DNA of 64,000 nucleotides from Cellulomonas sp. WB94 (GTDB taxonomy: Bacteria > Actinomycetota > Actinomycetes > Actinomycetales > Cellulomonadaceae): the NCBI RefSeq assembly GCF_003115775.1, contig NZ_QEES01000002.1, positions 2,716,766-2,780,765 on the forward strand, given 5' to 3'. Under the pieces are notes generated by a model. The model was not told the DNA's origin, did not search any database, and saw only the letters and a program-made list of their open reading frames with translations. Positions 6,616 to 16,000 of the stretch are shown here, in pieces (the first letter of the stretch is position 1; every line of letters begins with the position of its first letter). The translations under genes were made by a program, and so were the position numbers.

Positions 6616-8768
6616 GATTCGGTACTGGGACCGGTGGAAGTCACCTCGAACAGCACTGATCGATCGACGTCGAGCAAGGGTGCCTGGAACCCGACGGTTC
6701 GCAACACCCGGCCACGCAGCGCGATGCCGTCGTCCAGCCACGGCGGATGGGGGACTGACTGCGCCGCGCTCGCCTCCGGCCCGGCGAGCACGACACGATA
6801 GAGGAGCTCATCATCCAGGCCGGGCAGGAGCACGCGACCGGGCGGCCATGTGGTCGGGCGCTCGACGACGGAGAAGGCATAGAGCGCCCACGATCGGTCT
6901 GGGGCAACGACACCTTCCAGTCGCAGAGCCGGATCGGCGAGGTCCGCATGCACCGCTGTGCCCGAGTGGAGCTTGGCACGGTGGTTCTTGTGGAAAGCAA
7001 CCCAGGCGCCGATCGCGGCGCGCTCCTCTGCGTCGGCACCGAGGAGGTCAACCTCCACTCCGAGGTTCCCCCAGATCGCCTTCTCCGCCCGGTACGCCAA
7101 CGGATGCACGCGCCGCGTGGTGTGGGACTCCTCCGCACCGATGTGCGTGCCCTGGAGCTCCGGAGGCACCAGCAAACCTGTCCAGCGCTGGATCTCCAGT
7201 CGCTCGTGCGGGTCGTTGCAGTCGCTGGGCCACACTCGGTCGGTTCGTTCGAGGATGCCGAGGTCGACGCGGCCACCGCCGCTGGCACAGGTCTCGATCT
7301 CGAGGCCCGGATGCCGCTGCTTCAGTTCGTCCATCATTCGATACACCTGCCCGACCTGGCGGCGGACACCGGCGCCTCCGGTCGGGGTGTGGCCGGCGTC
7401 GAGCAGATACCGGTTGTGATCCCACTTGATGAAGGCGATCGAATAGCGGCGCACGAGAGCCGAGATCTTCTCCAGAACGTGCGCGTACGCGTCGGGGTGG
7501 CCGAGGTCGAGCACGTGCTGGTAGCGGGAGGGCAGGCCGACGCCGTGCCCTGCGTCGAAGATCCACTCCGGGTGCGCACGCGCCAGCTGCGAATCCAGGC
7601 TGACCATCTCGGGCTCGAACCATAAGCCGAAGTCCATCCCCAGACGCTGCACGGTATCGACGAGCGGCCCGAGGCCCGCTGGCCACACCTGGGGATCGAC
7701 GTCCCAATCGCCGAGCGATGTGGTGTCGTCGCGTCGCCCAACGAACCAGCCGTCGTCCAGGACAAACCGCTCCGCTCCGACTTCGGCAGCCCGCGCGGCG
7801 AATCGCTGCAGGACCGCAAGGTCGTGGCGGAAATAGACCGCCTCCCAGGTGTTGACCACCACAGGTCGCGGCGAGCGCGGCGAGCGCGCGCGGAGGTGTC
7901 GGTGGAAACGTGAGGCAACCTCGTCGAGACCATCGCCCCAGGACCCGTACTGCCAGGGAGACACGTACGTCTGGCCGCGCTCGAGAGCGACCTCGCCCGG
8001 GAGCAGATCCTCACCCGCCACAAGGTGACGGGTGCCCGCTGGGGTGCGCTCGGCGGCGAGCGTCTGGTTGCCGCTCCACGCCAGATGCATCGCCCAAACC
8101 CGGCCCGAGCGGAAACCGAAACCGTGTTGTCCGGCCGCGAGGAGGAGTGTGTGCTCCAGCCCGGGTTTGCCGCCTCGCGAGGTGCGTGCCCATTCGCCCA
8201 CCGAGAACTCCCGCCGCTGTGGGCGGCGTTCGAGCGACCAGCGTCCGCTCGTGTCGAGCACCTCATCGGCCTCAGGAGGGACGGGAAGGGCAAGCTCGAG
8301 GTGGTGGACACGATAGACGCGGTCGCCGTCGTTGGTCAGGGCCGCCCTTTGCCGGACCAGCCCGCTCGCGACCAAGACCTCGATCTCGATCCGCACACTC
8401 AGGGCGTACTCGACGTCGCGCGCGACGGTCACCAGGCGGTCGCACGACGCATCTCTCTCGACCGAGTGCGTGGCGCGGCGGAAGAGCGGCGCCCAGCGCG
8501 TCCCGGCGGTGTCCCCGCCGAGCCCCGGGCGCCCGAGCCAGCCCTCGGCGAGCTGTGGCAGAACCGGCACAGGCTGCGGGTAGGTGACCTGGCTGTCGCC
8601 GACGGCCGGTCGTGAACCGCTCACAACGGAAACGAGCTCTTGTTCCGTCAGCGGCCCGAGATCCTCACCCCAGTGCAGGATCCGCGGGAGCCTACCGTCA
8701 GTGATCTCAACAACCACGCTTGTGCCGCCGCCGCGAAGCAGCACCGCGGACGCTTCGGTCCCCGTCAC
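6612..8768 (-). CDS. Alpha-galactosidase, GH36 family (cytoplasmic)
   Basis: 718 residues from a GTG with a strong AGGGAGGA site; an ATG at 8810 overlapping the permease stop would add 14 residues without one. There is no signal peptide, so it acts inside the cell. It has a N-terminal beta-sandwich, then the (beta/alpha)8 domain from about 280. Motifs are 'VLDDGWFVGRRDD', nucleophile D450 in 'FIKWDHNR', and acid/base site 'SDCND' (D516). Other signatures are 'WFEPEMVS', 'ETCASGGGRVDLG' and 'EIQRWTG'. It hydrolyses imported raffinose- or melibiose-type galactosides to galactose and the remaining sugar. It is the fourth gene of a tightly packed leftward operon (binding protein, two permeases, GH36, galM), so it is presumably expressed with transport. 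Confidence 0.93.
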   Translation of the reverse strand: MTGTEASAVLLRGGGTSVVVEITDGRLPRILHWGEDLGPLTEQELVSVVSGSRPAVGDSQVTYPQPVPVLPQLAEGWLGRPGLGGDTAGTRWAPLFRRATHSVERDASCDRLVTVARDVEYALSVRIEIEVLVASGLVRQRAALTNDGDRVYRVHHLELALPVPPEADEVLDTSGRWSLERRPQRREFSVGEWARTSRGGKPGLEHTLLLAAGQHGFGFRSGRVWAMHLAWSGNQTLAAERTPAGTRHLVAGEDLLPGEVALERGQTYVSPWQYGSWGDGLDEVASRFHRHLRARSPRSPRPVVVNTWEAVYFRHDLAVLQRFAARAAEVGAERFVLDDGWFVGRRDDTTSLGDWDVDPQVWPAGLGPLVDTVQRLGMDFGLWFEPEMVSLDSQLARAHPEWIFDAGHGVGLPSRYQHVLDLGHPDAYAHVLEKISALVRRYSIAFIKWDHNRYLLDAGHTPTGGAGVRRQVGQVYRMMDELKQRHPGLEIETCASGGGRVDLGILERTDRVWPSDCNDPHERLEIQRWTGLLVPPELQGTHIGAEESHTTRRVHPLAYRAEKAIWGNLGVEVDLLGADAEERAAIGAWVAFHKNHRAKLHSGTAVHADLADPALRLEGVVAPDRSWALYAFSVVERPTTWPPGRVLLPGLDDELLYRVVLAGPEASAAQSVPHPPWLDDGIALRGRVLRTVGFQAPLLDVDRSVLFEVTSTGPSTES

Positions 8769-8809
8769 GATTCCTCCCTGACCCCCGGCTTCGACTGGCG
8801 TCGGAGCCA

Positions 8810-9757
8810 TCACTTCACGGCGCCGAGCGCCAGCCCACCGATGAAGCTGCGCTGGAACAGCAGGAAGACGATCGTGGGCGGGATCGCCGCGATGATGGTC
8901 GCCGCTGCGATCACCGACCAGGACGAGACGTACTGGCCCTGGAGCGAGAGGACAGCGGCGGTGATCGGCAGCTTCGCAGACGTCTGCAACAGCGTGATGG
9001 ACCAGAGCAGGTCGTTGAAGACCCAGGTGAAGGCGAGAGCGCCGAGCGCAGCGAGCGCCGGACGCGTCAGAGGCAGGATGACACGCAGGAAGATGCGGAC
9101 CGGCCCAGCACCGTCGAGGGTCGCGGCCTCTTGGAGCTCTCGCGGCACGGTGCGCATGAACCCGTAGAGGACGAAGACGTAGAACCCCAGCCCGAACGCT
9201 GTCTGTACGACCACCAGTGCCAACAACGTGTCGTAGACACCCAACTGCTGGGTCACCCGCGTGACCGGGATGAGGAGCATCTGCACCGGCAGCAGGTTGC
9301 CGGCGAGCATGAGCAGCAGCGCCGTACGCCGGAACGGGATCCGGTACCGGCTGAGCCCGAATGCGGCGATTGCAGCAAGGGCGAGGGACAGCACGACGGT
9401 CGGCACAGTGACCACGAGGCTGTTCATCAGGGCTCGGAACATTCCGCCCTGACTCCACGCTTGCGCGTAGGTGGCGAACGTGAAGGTGCGCGGCACGCTC
9501 GCGATCCCGTTGCCGGCGACGTCGTCGAAGGTCCGAAAGGAGGTCACGAGCACGAGAAGGATCGGCGCGAACCACAGGAGCGAGACGAGCGTTGCCCCGG
9601 TGTGGAAGCCTGCCGTCGCCAGCGTCCTCCGGCGGCTATGACGGCGGTGGGAAGCTGCGTGATCGCCGGCGGGTGCCGCTGTCACCGGGAAGGCCGCGTC
9701 TACGGGTGCCGGCGGAACTGCGGGCACTCCGCCGACCGGGGCTGCACTCGTCGTCAT
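8810..9757 (-). CDS. Sugar ABC transporter permease (MsmG/MalG type)
   Basis: 315 residues from an ATG that overlaps the previous stop as ATGA, with GAGAAGGA just upstream. A longer frame to 10042 is only the shadow of the neighbouring permease. The N-terminal 45 residues are Pro/Ala/His/Arg-rich and cytoplasmic. Six membrane spans follow, including 'TLVSLLWFAPILLVLVTSF'. The inner-membrane component signature 'EAATLDGAGPVRIFLRVILP' (EAA loop) contacts the ATPase. It forms the import channel with the next-listed permease. No ATPase is encoded here, so a shared MsiK-like ATPase elsewhere is expected, as is usual for actinobacterial CUT1 systems. Confidence 0.93.
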   Translation of the reverse strand: MTTSAAPVGGVPAVPPAPVDAAFPVTAAPAGDHAASHRRHSRRRTLATAGFHTGATLVSLLWFAPILLVLVTSFRTFDDVAGNGIASVPRTFTFATYAQAWSQGGMFRALMNSLVVTVPTVVLSLALAAIAAFGLSRYRIPFRRTALLLMLAGNLLPVQMLLIPVTRVTQQLGVYDTLLALVVVQTAFGLGFYVFVLYGFMRTVPRELQEAATLDGAGPVRIFLRVILPLTRPALAALGALAFTWVFNDLLWSITLLQTSAKLPITAAVLSLQGQYVSSWSVIAAATIIAAIPPTIVFLLFQRSFIGGLALGAVK

Positions 9758-10659
9758 GCTTCCTTCTCCTCGGACAGCGCACGGACGAGGTAGGACACGA
9801 TCACGGCGATCGCGAGGACGAAGATGACCACGGCGATTGCAGAGGCGTATCCGAGCGCGCGGGACTGGAAGGCGGTCGAGTACATGTATGTGCTCAAGAG
9901 CTCCGTGGAGTGGAACGGTCCGCCGCGGGTCATCGCCCAGACGATATCGAACGAACGCAGGGAGTCGATCACGAGGACGCTGAGCACCACGAGGTTGACG
10001 CTGCGCAACTGCGGGAACGTCACGTGCCGGAACCGTTGCCAACGTGACGCGCCGTCGACTCGCGCGGCCTCCTGGACGCCCGGGTCCAGACCCTTGAGCC
10101 CCGCGATGAACAGGACCATCACGTAGCCGATCTCACGCCACAACGCGGCGACGATGACGGCATACAGAGCCGTCTGCCGGTCACCGAGCCAAACTCGCTG
10201 CCAGTCGCCCAGGCCGGCCGACCGGAGCAGGACGTTGAGCACGCCAGTCGGCTGCAGAAATGCGCTCCAGATCAGCGAAGTGACCACGAGCGAGAATACG
10301 ATCGGAAGGAATAGGGCAGTTCGGTAGATGCCAACGCCGCGACGCTCGGACTGGAACAACAGGGCCGTTGCGAGCCCGGCGACGAACGATATCCCGCCGA
10401 ACAGCGCGATCCAGACCGCGGTATTCCGCAACGCTGTCCGGAAGATCGGGTCGCCAGCGAGACTTACATAGTTCCCGAGCCCGAGCGGCTGCGCGGGCGC
10501 AATGCCGTTCCACCGCAAGAAGGACAACCCGATGCCCTGGGCGGCTGGCAAGAAGACGCCGATCGCCTCGACGAGGAACGGGACGAGTACGAAGGCGAGC
10601 ACGGTCGGCGGCGTGACGATGCCACGCCGCCGACCCTGCACGAGGGTGGAGTTGCTCAC
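9754..10659 (-). CDS. Sugar ABC transporter permease (MsmF/MalF type)
   Basis: 301 residues from a GTG overlapping the binding-protein stop as GTGA. Six membrane spans are visible, beginning 'VLAFVLVPFLVEAIGVFL'. The EAA loop reads 'EAARVDGASRWQRFRHVTFP', diagnostic of CUT1-family permeases. The '-GGPFHSTELLSTYMY-' segment is also typical of oligosaccharide permeases. It is the second gene of the importer operon, and the four-base overlaps on both sides imply translational coupling. The substrate is most likely an alpha-galactoside, judged from the linked GH36 and GH27 genes; the sequence alone does not prove it. Confidence 0.93.
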   Translation of the reverse strand: MSNSTLVQGRRRGIVTPPTVLAFVLVPFLVEAIGVFLPAAQGIGLSFLRWNGIAPAQPLGLGNYVSLAGDPIFRTALRNTAVWIALFGGISFVAGLATALLFQSERRGVGIYRTALFLPIVFSLVVTSLIWSAFLQPTGVLNVLLRSAGLGDWQRVWLGDRQTALYAVIVAALWREIGYVMVLFIAGLKGLDPGVQEAARVDGASRWQRFRHVTFPQLRSVNLVVLSVLVIDSLRSFDIVWAMTRGGPFHSTELLSTYMYSTAFQSRALGYASAIAVVIFVLAIAVIVSYLVRALSEEKEA

Positions 10660-11948
10660 GAAGTTGCCCGCACCCGCTCAGCCGCGGCCTGCCACTCCGT
10701 GGCGATGGAGTCGATCGCGGTCGGCTCGGCGACCAGCCGAGTCAGTGCGGAGTCCGCCGGCTTCTGCTGCGCGTCGCCTGCGTCCCGGTTGTAGAACTGC
10801 GTGACCTGCGCCGCGGACTCGAGCATCGCCTTGCCTTGCTGCGCGAGCGGATCGAGAGCCTGGGTGGCCTCGGGGTTGGCCGCGAGGGCGGTTCCCTCCT
10901 GTCCCTTCATCAGGGCAGACTGCGCATCAGCACTGGCGACATAAGCCAGGAAGCGATTGGTCAGGGCGGGCTTGTCTGTCCGGACGCTGGCGATCAAACC
11001 GTCCGTCGGTCCTTCCTCGGCGATGGGCACGCTGGGATCGATGATGGGGAACTGGAAGAACGCCAAGTCGTCGCGCCGATCTTGTGGGACGGACGGCTCA
11101 GCCCACGCACCCAGCAGGTACATCGCCGAACGACCCTGCGCGAAGTCGCTCATCGCCTGGTTGTGCGACAGCCCCAGGATCGACGGGTCGAAATACGGCA
11201 GCACCTTCGCGAGCTCGGTGAGAACCGCCTTGACCTTCGGGCTGTCGTACTTCTCCTTTCCGGAGAGCAGGTCGATGTGGAACTGCCCGCCGTTGATCCG
11301 CAGGTCCAGGTAGTCGAACCAGGCGGACGCGAGCCACGCGTTGTCACTCAGGCCCATCGTCAGCGGGTTGACGCCCTGCGCCTTGATCTTCTGGGCGACT
11401 TGCACGAATTCGTCCCAGGTCTTCGGCGGAGTCACCCCGAGCTTCTCGAAGTCGCTCTTGAAGTAGTACACGCCCCACCAGTAGTAGCCGGTCGGGATGA
11501 ACACTTCCTTGCCGTCGGCAGTCTGGCTCAGGCTGCGTAGAGCCGCCGGGAGATTGGTGAGGTGCTGCGACCACACGTCGGACAGATCGAGCAGCAGGTT
11601 CTGGTCGGCGAAGTCACGCGTCGCCTGCCCGGCGTACCAGGTGTAGACGTCCGGCGGCTTCGAGCCGGTCAGGTAGGTCGGCAGCTGCGAGTTGAAGGTC
11701 TGCGTGGGGATGCTGTTGAGCTGGACCGTGCCCTGTCCGAGTGCGTTGAAGTTCTTGACAAGTTCCTCGATCCCACCCTTCTCGGCATCGGTGAAGCGGG
11801 ACTGCAGGATGAGCGGGCCACTGGCATCGGCCGTGGGCGTCTGACCGCTCGGGCTGGAGGCCGAGCTGCCGGTCGACACGCAACCGGCTACCAGGCTAAT
11901 CAGGAGGAGTGGCGCCATCGCCATCAGGCGTCGCGCTTTGTGGGTCAT
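10656..11948 (-). CDS. Sugar ABC transporter substrate-binding lipoprotein
   Basis: 430 residues. The start is the ATG giving 'MTHKARRLMAMAPLLLISLV' and then the lipobox (LVAGC), with GGAG upstream; the longer frame to 12209 is not used. Cleavage before the Cys would leave a lipid-anchored protein on the outer face of the membrane. The body is a family-1 extracellular binding protein: 'LQSRFTDAEKGGIEELVKNF', 'PDVYTWYAGQ', 'YYFKSDFEKLGVTPPKTWDE' and 'GRSAMYLLGAWAE' are typical. It is the first gene of the leftward importer operon, divergent from the AraC regulator. A palindrome 29-48 bases before the start is a candidate operator. Confidence 0.93.
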   Translation of the reverse strand: MTHKARRLMAMAPLLLISLVAGCVSTGSSASSPSGQTPTADASGPLILQSRFTDAEKGGIEELVKNFNALGQGTVQLNSIPTQTFNSQLPTYLTGSKPPDVYTWYAGQATRDFADQNLLLDLSDVWSQHLTNLPAALRSLSQTADGKEVFIPTGYYWWGVYYFKSDFEKLGVTPPKTWDEFVQVAQKIKAQGVNPLTMGLSDNAWLASAWFDYLDLRINGGQFHIDLLSGKEKYDSPKVKAVLTELAKVLPYFDPSILGLSHNQAMSDFAQGRSAMYLLGAWAEPSVPQDRRDDLAFFQFPIIDPSVPIAEEGPTDGLIASVRTDKPALTNRFLAYVASADAQSALMKGQEGTALAANPEATQALDPLAQQGKAMLESAAQVTQFYNRDAGDAQQKPADSALTRLVAEPTAIDSIATEWQAAAERVRATS

Positions 11949-11976
11949 CGTTGACTCCAATCGTGCGTACGGGGGT

Positions 11977-11996
11977 CCGCCGGAGCGTTCCGGTGG
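11977..11996. promoter_or_regulatory. Candidate operator between the importer operon and the AraC gene
   Basis: CCGCCGGA (11977-11984) and TCCGGTGG (11989-11996) form an inverted repeat with 7 of 8 pairs and a 4-base spacer. It lies 29-48 bases upstream of the binding-protein start in the 128-bp divergent region. It is well placed to control the importer operon, probably by the adjacent AraC-type protein; the ligand and binding are not shown. Confidence 0.4.
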
Positions 11997-12076
11997 AGGT
12001 CGCGCTTCACCCACGCTAGGCGGCCTGTCATGGGTCAGAGTAGAAGGATGCGTCGATCTACCTGGACAGAACAACG

Positions 12077-13000
12077 ATGACGGCTCACACTCATCCAGTG
12101 CTCGAGGATGCTCGATCAGACGTCCGCCACGATGCGCTGGTGCCCGATGGGTTCCCTGGCCAGCGCCTTCTGGTCCTGCCTCGGCCAAGAGTGCGCGAAT
12201 ACCTCGCACAGTCAGGTTCCGGCGACCTGGTCGTCACGGACTGCGGCTACTTCCCTCGTGCCCACTCGCACGGGCGTCGCCGCCACTCGCCCATTGGCCA
12301 GGTCATCGTGATGATGTGTGTCGACGGCGCCGGGTGGTGCGAAACGCCGGCCGGCAGGTTCACCGTCGAGGCCGGGCAGGCTGTGATCCTGCCCCCCGGA
12401 GTGCCTCATGCGTATGGCGCCGACGCGGATGATCCGTGGACCGTGTGGTGGTTCCACCTGGCAGGACCGCACCTGCCGGAGTTCCTGAGCGCCGCCAAGA
12501 TGACGGCCGCCAACCCTGTTCGACGCGTCCACAACCTCTATCAGATCGTCTCGCTCATCACTGAGATCGTCCGTTGGCTCGAGCGCGACTCCACCACACC
12601 GAGTCTGCTGGTCGCCTCGGGCGCGGCATGGCACGCGTTGACCCTGCTGGCCGCGGATCGCGGCGTCGGCGACCTGAGCGTGGATGTCGTGGAGGAGTCC
12701 GCGCAATACCTGCGCACACACGTCGCCGAGCGCGTCACCGTCGCCCAGCTGGCTGCGATGGCGTCGCTGAGCGCGTCCCACTTCGCAGCGGTGTTCAAGC
12801 GGCACATGGGCTACCCGGTGTTGCAGTACCAGACGATGCTGCGGATGGCACGCGCCCGCGAGCTGCTGGACCTCACCGATCGCACCATCGCGACGATCGC
12901 GGGCGAAGTGGGGTACCCCGACTCGTTCTACTTCGCGCGACAGTTCAAGAAGTTCCACGGCGTGACGCCACGCGAGTACCGGCGCCAGCACAAGGGCTGA
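12077..13000 (+). CDS. AraC-family transcriptional regulator with cupin sensor domain
   Basis: 307 residues. The N-terminal half (about 45-150) is an AraC-type cupin: 'RRHSPIGQVIVMMCVDGAGW', 'FTVEAGQAVILPPGVPHAYG' and 'WTVWWFHLAGPHLPEF' are the MelR/RafR-like signatures of sugar-responsive activators. The C-terminal double HTH runs from about 205: 'VTVAQLAAMASLSASHFAAV', 'TIATIAGEVGYPDSFYFARQ' and 'FKKFHGVTPREYR'. The start ATG has no strong ribosome site. It is divergent from the importer operon, which it probably activates in response to a galactoside. A perfect 13-bp stem overlaps its 3' end. Confidence 0.92.
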   Translation: MTAHTHPVLEDARSDVRHDALVPDGFPGQRLLVLPRPRVREYLAQSGSGDLVVTDCGYFPRAHSHGRRRHSPIGQVIVMMCVDGAGWCETPAGRFTVEAGQAVILPPGVPHAYGADADDPWTVWWFHLAGPHLPEFLSAAKMTAANPVRRVHNLYQIVSLITEIVRWLERDSTTPSLLVASGAAWHALTLLAADRGVGDLSVDVVEESAQYLRTHVAERVTVAQLAAMASLSASHFAAVFKRHMGYPVLQYQTMLRMARARELLDLTDRTIATIAGEVGYPDSFYFARQFKKFHGVTPREYRRQHKG

Positions 13001-13014
13001 GGCCGGTACTCGCG
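12971..13014. terminator. Bidirectional hairpin between convergent genes, overlapping the AraC stop
   Basis: CGCGAGTACCGGC (12971-12983, inside the AraC gene) pairs perfectly over 13 bp with GCCGGTACTCGCG (13002-13014). The loop of 18 bases contains the TGA. It sits between the AraC gene and the convergent DUF5107 gene ending at 13030 and can act on both. Confidence 0.65.
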
Positions 13015-13029
13015 GACAGACGGGCACCC

Positions 13030-16000
13030 TCAGGCGGCCGCGCCGAGGAGAACGTCGAGCGAGACGGCTCGCACCAAGAGGTCGCAAGGGTCCGTCTGCC
13101 TCAGTCGGCCCACGATCGCCCGAGCGTCCTCAGCCCGCCCTTCGAGGATCGCGAGCTGTGCCTCGAGCAGCGAGACCCGCGCAGCGTGGACTGCGCGCAG
13201 GTCAGGGCGAAACGTCAGCATCGTGGGCAGCGAAGTCGCGAAGTAGTCGATCGCGGGGACTGCGGCACGCTCCTCGCCGACGTATGCCGCCAGAGCGGCC
13301 GTCAGGAATGTCGCCCTTTCGTCGTTCCCCAGGCGCTTGGACGCTAGCACCGAGTAGTAGGTCATCGGGGAATAGGGCACGCCGGACATGCCGGCGAAGT
13401 CACCCACGCGCAGCGCCGCCTGCTCCCATGTCGCGCGGGCGTCCGACTCGCGGCCGGCCGCGCAGAGTGCATCGCCCAGGGCGAGAAGCAGGTCGGCGTC
13501 GTTGGCGAGCGGGTGTCGGGCCTCACCCAGGTTCGCTGGTGGAGACAGCGCCGCTTCCAACGCGGTGACGGCCATGTCTGGTCTGCCGTCAGCCAGCACC
13601 TCCGCTGCGATCGCTGACTGCGCGGCGGACCACACACGCAGCGCCTCGCCCTCTCCACCCTCCCAGGGGCTGAAACGTCGCGATGCCATGCTTTCGACGG
13701 CCTGCGCGGGGTGACCCGTGAGTACGAGAAGCTCGCAGTACGCGATCGTTAGGTCGTCGCGGCTCATCGTCACCGCCGGATGCTGCTCCAGGCGCTCGCG
13801 CCGGATCGCCGGGTCGACGCCGGCGCGGCGGGCGAGCTGGTCAGCCTCGTACAGGAGACGCCCGTTGTCCGGCGCAAGGCTGAGCGCGCGCTGGTAGAGC
13901 CCCATCGCAGCGTGTGTGTCGCGACTGACGTTGTAGGCCGCGAGCGCTAGCCCACGCAGTGCAACGATGTCCGTCGGGTCGAGCTCCGCGGCTCGGTTCA
14001 AGTGCGCGACCGCGTCGTCATATCGGTGCTCGCCGTACAGCCACTGTCCCAGCAAGGAGTGCGCCCGCGCGTCGGCGTCGTCGCGCGCAAGGGTGCGTTC
14101 CAGCAGGCGTGCGTCGCTCGCTCCTCGCGGGAAGCATGTGCGAGCGTCGACCTTGCGAGCGAGCTGACGCGCCTCCGCCGCGTCACTGTCCCGGTGCAGT
14201 TCGGCCAAGACTTCGGCCCGGCGGTAATGCAGGAGGGGCAGGGGGTTGCCCGCCGCAGGGACCGGTCGCAGTTCGGCCGCGCGCGAGGCCGCGTCGAGCA
14301 CGCGAAGAGTGTCACCGAGTAGACCGAGGCTCGAATACTCCGCAGCAACGTCCGCCAAGGTGAGGGCGTCTGTATCGACTTGCCCGAATCGCAGGTCTCG
14401 GATCCACGCGTCCAGAGGGTCCAGGGCGGTCGTCTCGGCGACGAGGTCGGTGGCCTCGTCCGGATGACCGAGGCGTCGGAGCGCCACCACCGCGATCGCT
14501 CGCGCCTGGAGCTGGTCGGTGTCCGTGCGCAGCGCCTGCCGCGCGCGCTGCAACGCGGCTTGCCAGCGACCGGCGCGGGCGTCCAGGCGCGCAAGCGCGA
14601 GGTGCGCTGGAGTGCGCCACGCCGAGTTCCACATGCTCTTGGCGTAAGCGTCGTACGCCTCAGCTGCACGTCCCGCTGCGTCGAGGGTGACTCCGAGCAG
14701 GTAGTGGGCTTCACCGGTCGGCGGGTTCGGGTTGCGACGTGTCTCGCGCGCGATGGCGGCACGAAGGTGACGTTCCGCCTCATCGAGGCGCCCGTCGCGG
14801 AGCCGCAGCCCTGCGAGCGCCACGTGCGCGCGCGAGTCGAGGGGATCGCGTCGGAGAATCTCTTCCCAGTAGGGCTGAGGCGAGCGGGTCGCGTGCCGGT
14901 ACTGCGCCAGATGCATACCGGCGAAGTAGAGTTCGTCAGCTGACTCGATCTTCTCCGGAGGAGCTAGTTCCGTCGCTGGTTCGAGCGTCGTGGTTTCTGT
15001 ACGCGACTCCGACGCGCAGCGCAGGAGCTCGGTCTCGGCTTCGGCAACGACTAGTTCTACCGGCCCCTCACCTGTGATCGGGACGTCGGCCTGCAGCGGC
15101 TGCCCCGGCCGGACGTCCGCGACCTTGCGCCAGAGCACTTGGCCCTCGTCGTCGTGCAACACGACGACCGCCTCCAGAGGACGTGGTGATGCCACGCCTA
15201 TGCGCGCAGTCCGAGTGCCGTCGACCACGGTCACGTCGAGGCGGGCAGCCGCTTCCGTCGTTGCCTGGTGAGCGGGGCCGATCTCGTGGAACGGGTACCA
15301 GAACTGGCTGAACGCCTTGGTCTCGCCGGGCGTGAGGTACGAGAAGTCCGGCTGATTGTCTGTGTACGCGCCAGCCATCAACTCGATATATGGGCCGTCG
15401 CGCTCGGTGAGATTCGCGTCCCACGCCCACCCAAACTGGGCGTTACCCCACGTCCACTGCTTCTTGCCCGGGGCGATGCGGTGATCGGCTACGAGCACGA
15501 ACCCGAGCCCAGCCGCGTGGTCGTAGCCGCCGAAGAAGTCGTCCGCGCTGCCGACGCACATGTACGAGGTGGGGACGGGGATGTTCCGATACCAGTCCAG
15601 CCGGTTCGCATCCGGGCCGACGTAGTGCGGGCTGTCGCGATCCGCGCGGGCAGGGTAGTCGACCCCGTAGTAGGGCCGGTCCGCGACGGGGAACGCAGTG
15701 ACTGCCCGCTTCGCGTGATCCGCGACCATGTGCACGTCGGTCGGAAAGAACGACTGGTAGTCGTCGTGCACTCGCACCGCGATGTTCGTCCACCACAGGA
15801 ACGTCTGGGTGACCGCGGTGCGGTTGAACAGACGCACCCGTGCCTCGATGAGAGCAGTCCCCGGCCGCAACCGGATCCCATGCATGCCCTTCATGCGGGT
15901 GAATGGGTCATGGTCCGAGCACCAGACGGTCACCGAGCCGTCGTCCTCGTGCTCGATCTCCCAGTCGGTCGGCAGGTGGGTTCCAGGGCGGTGGTGCTGT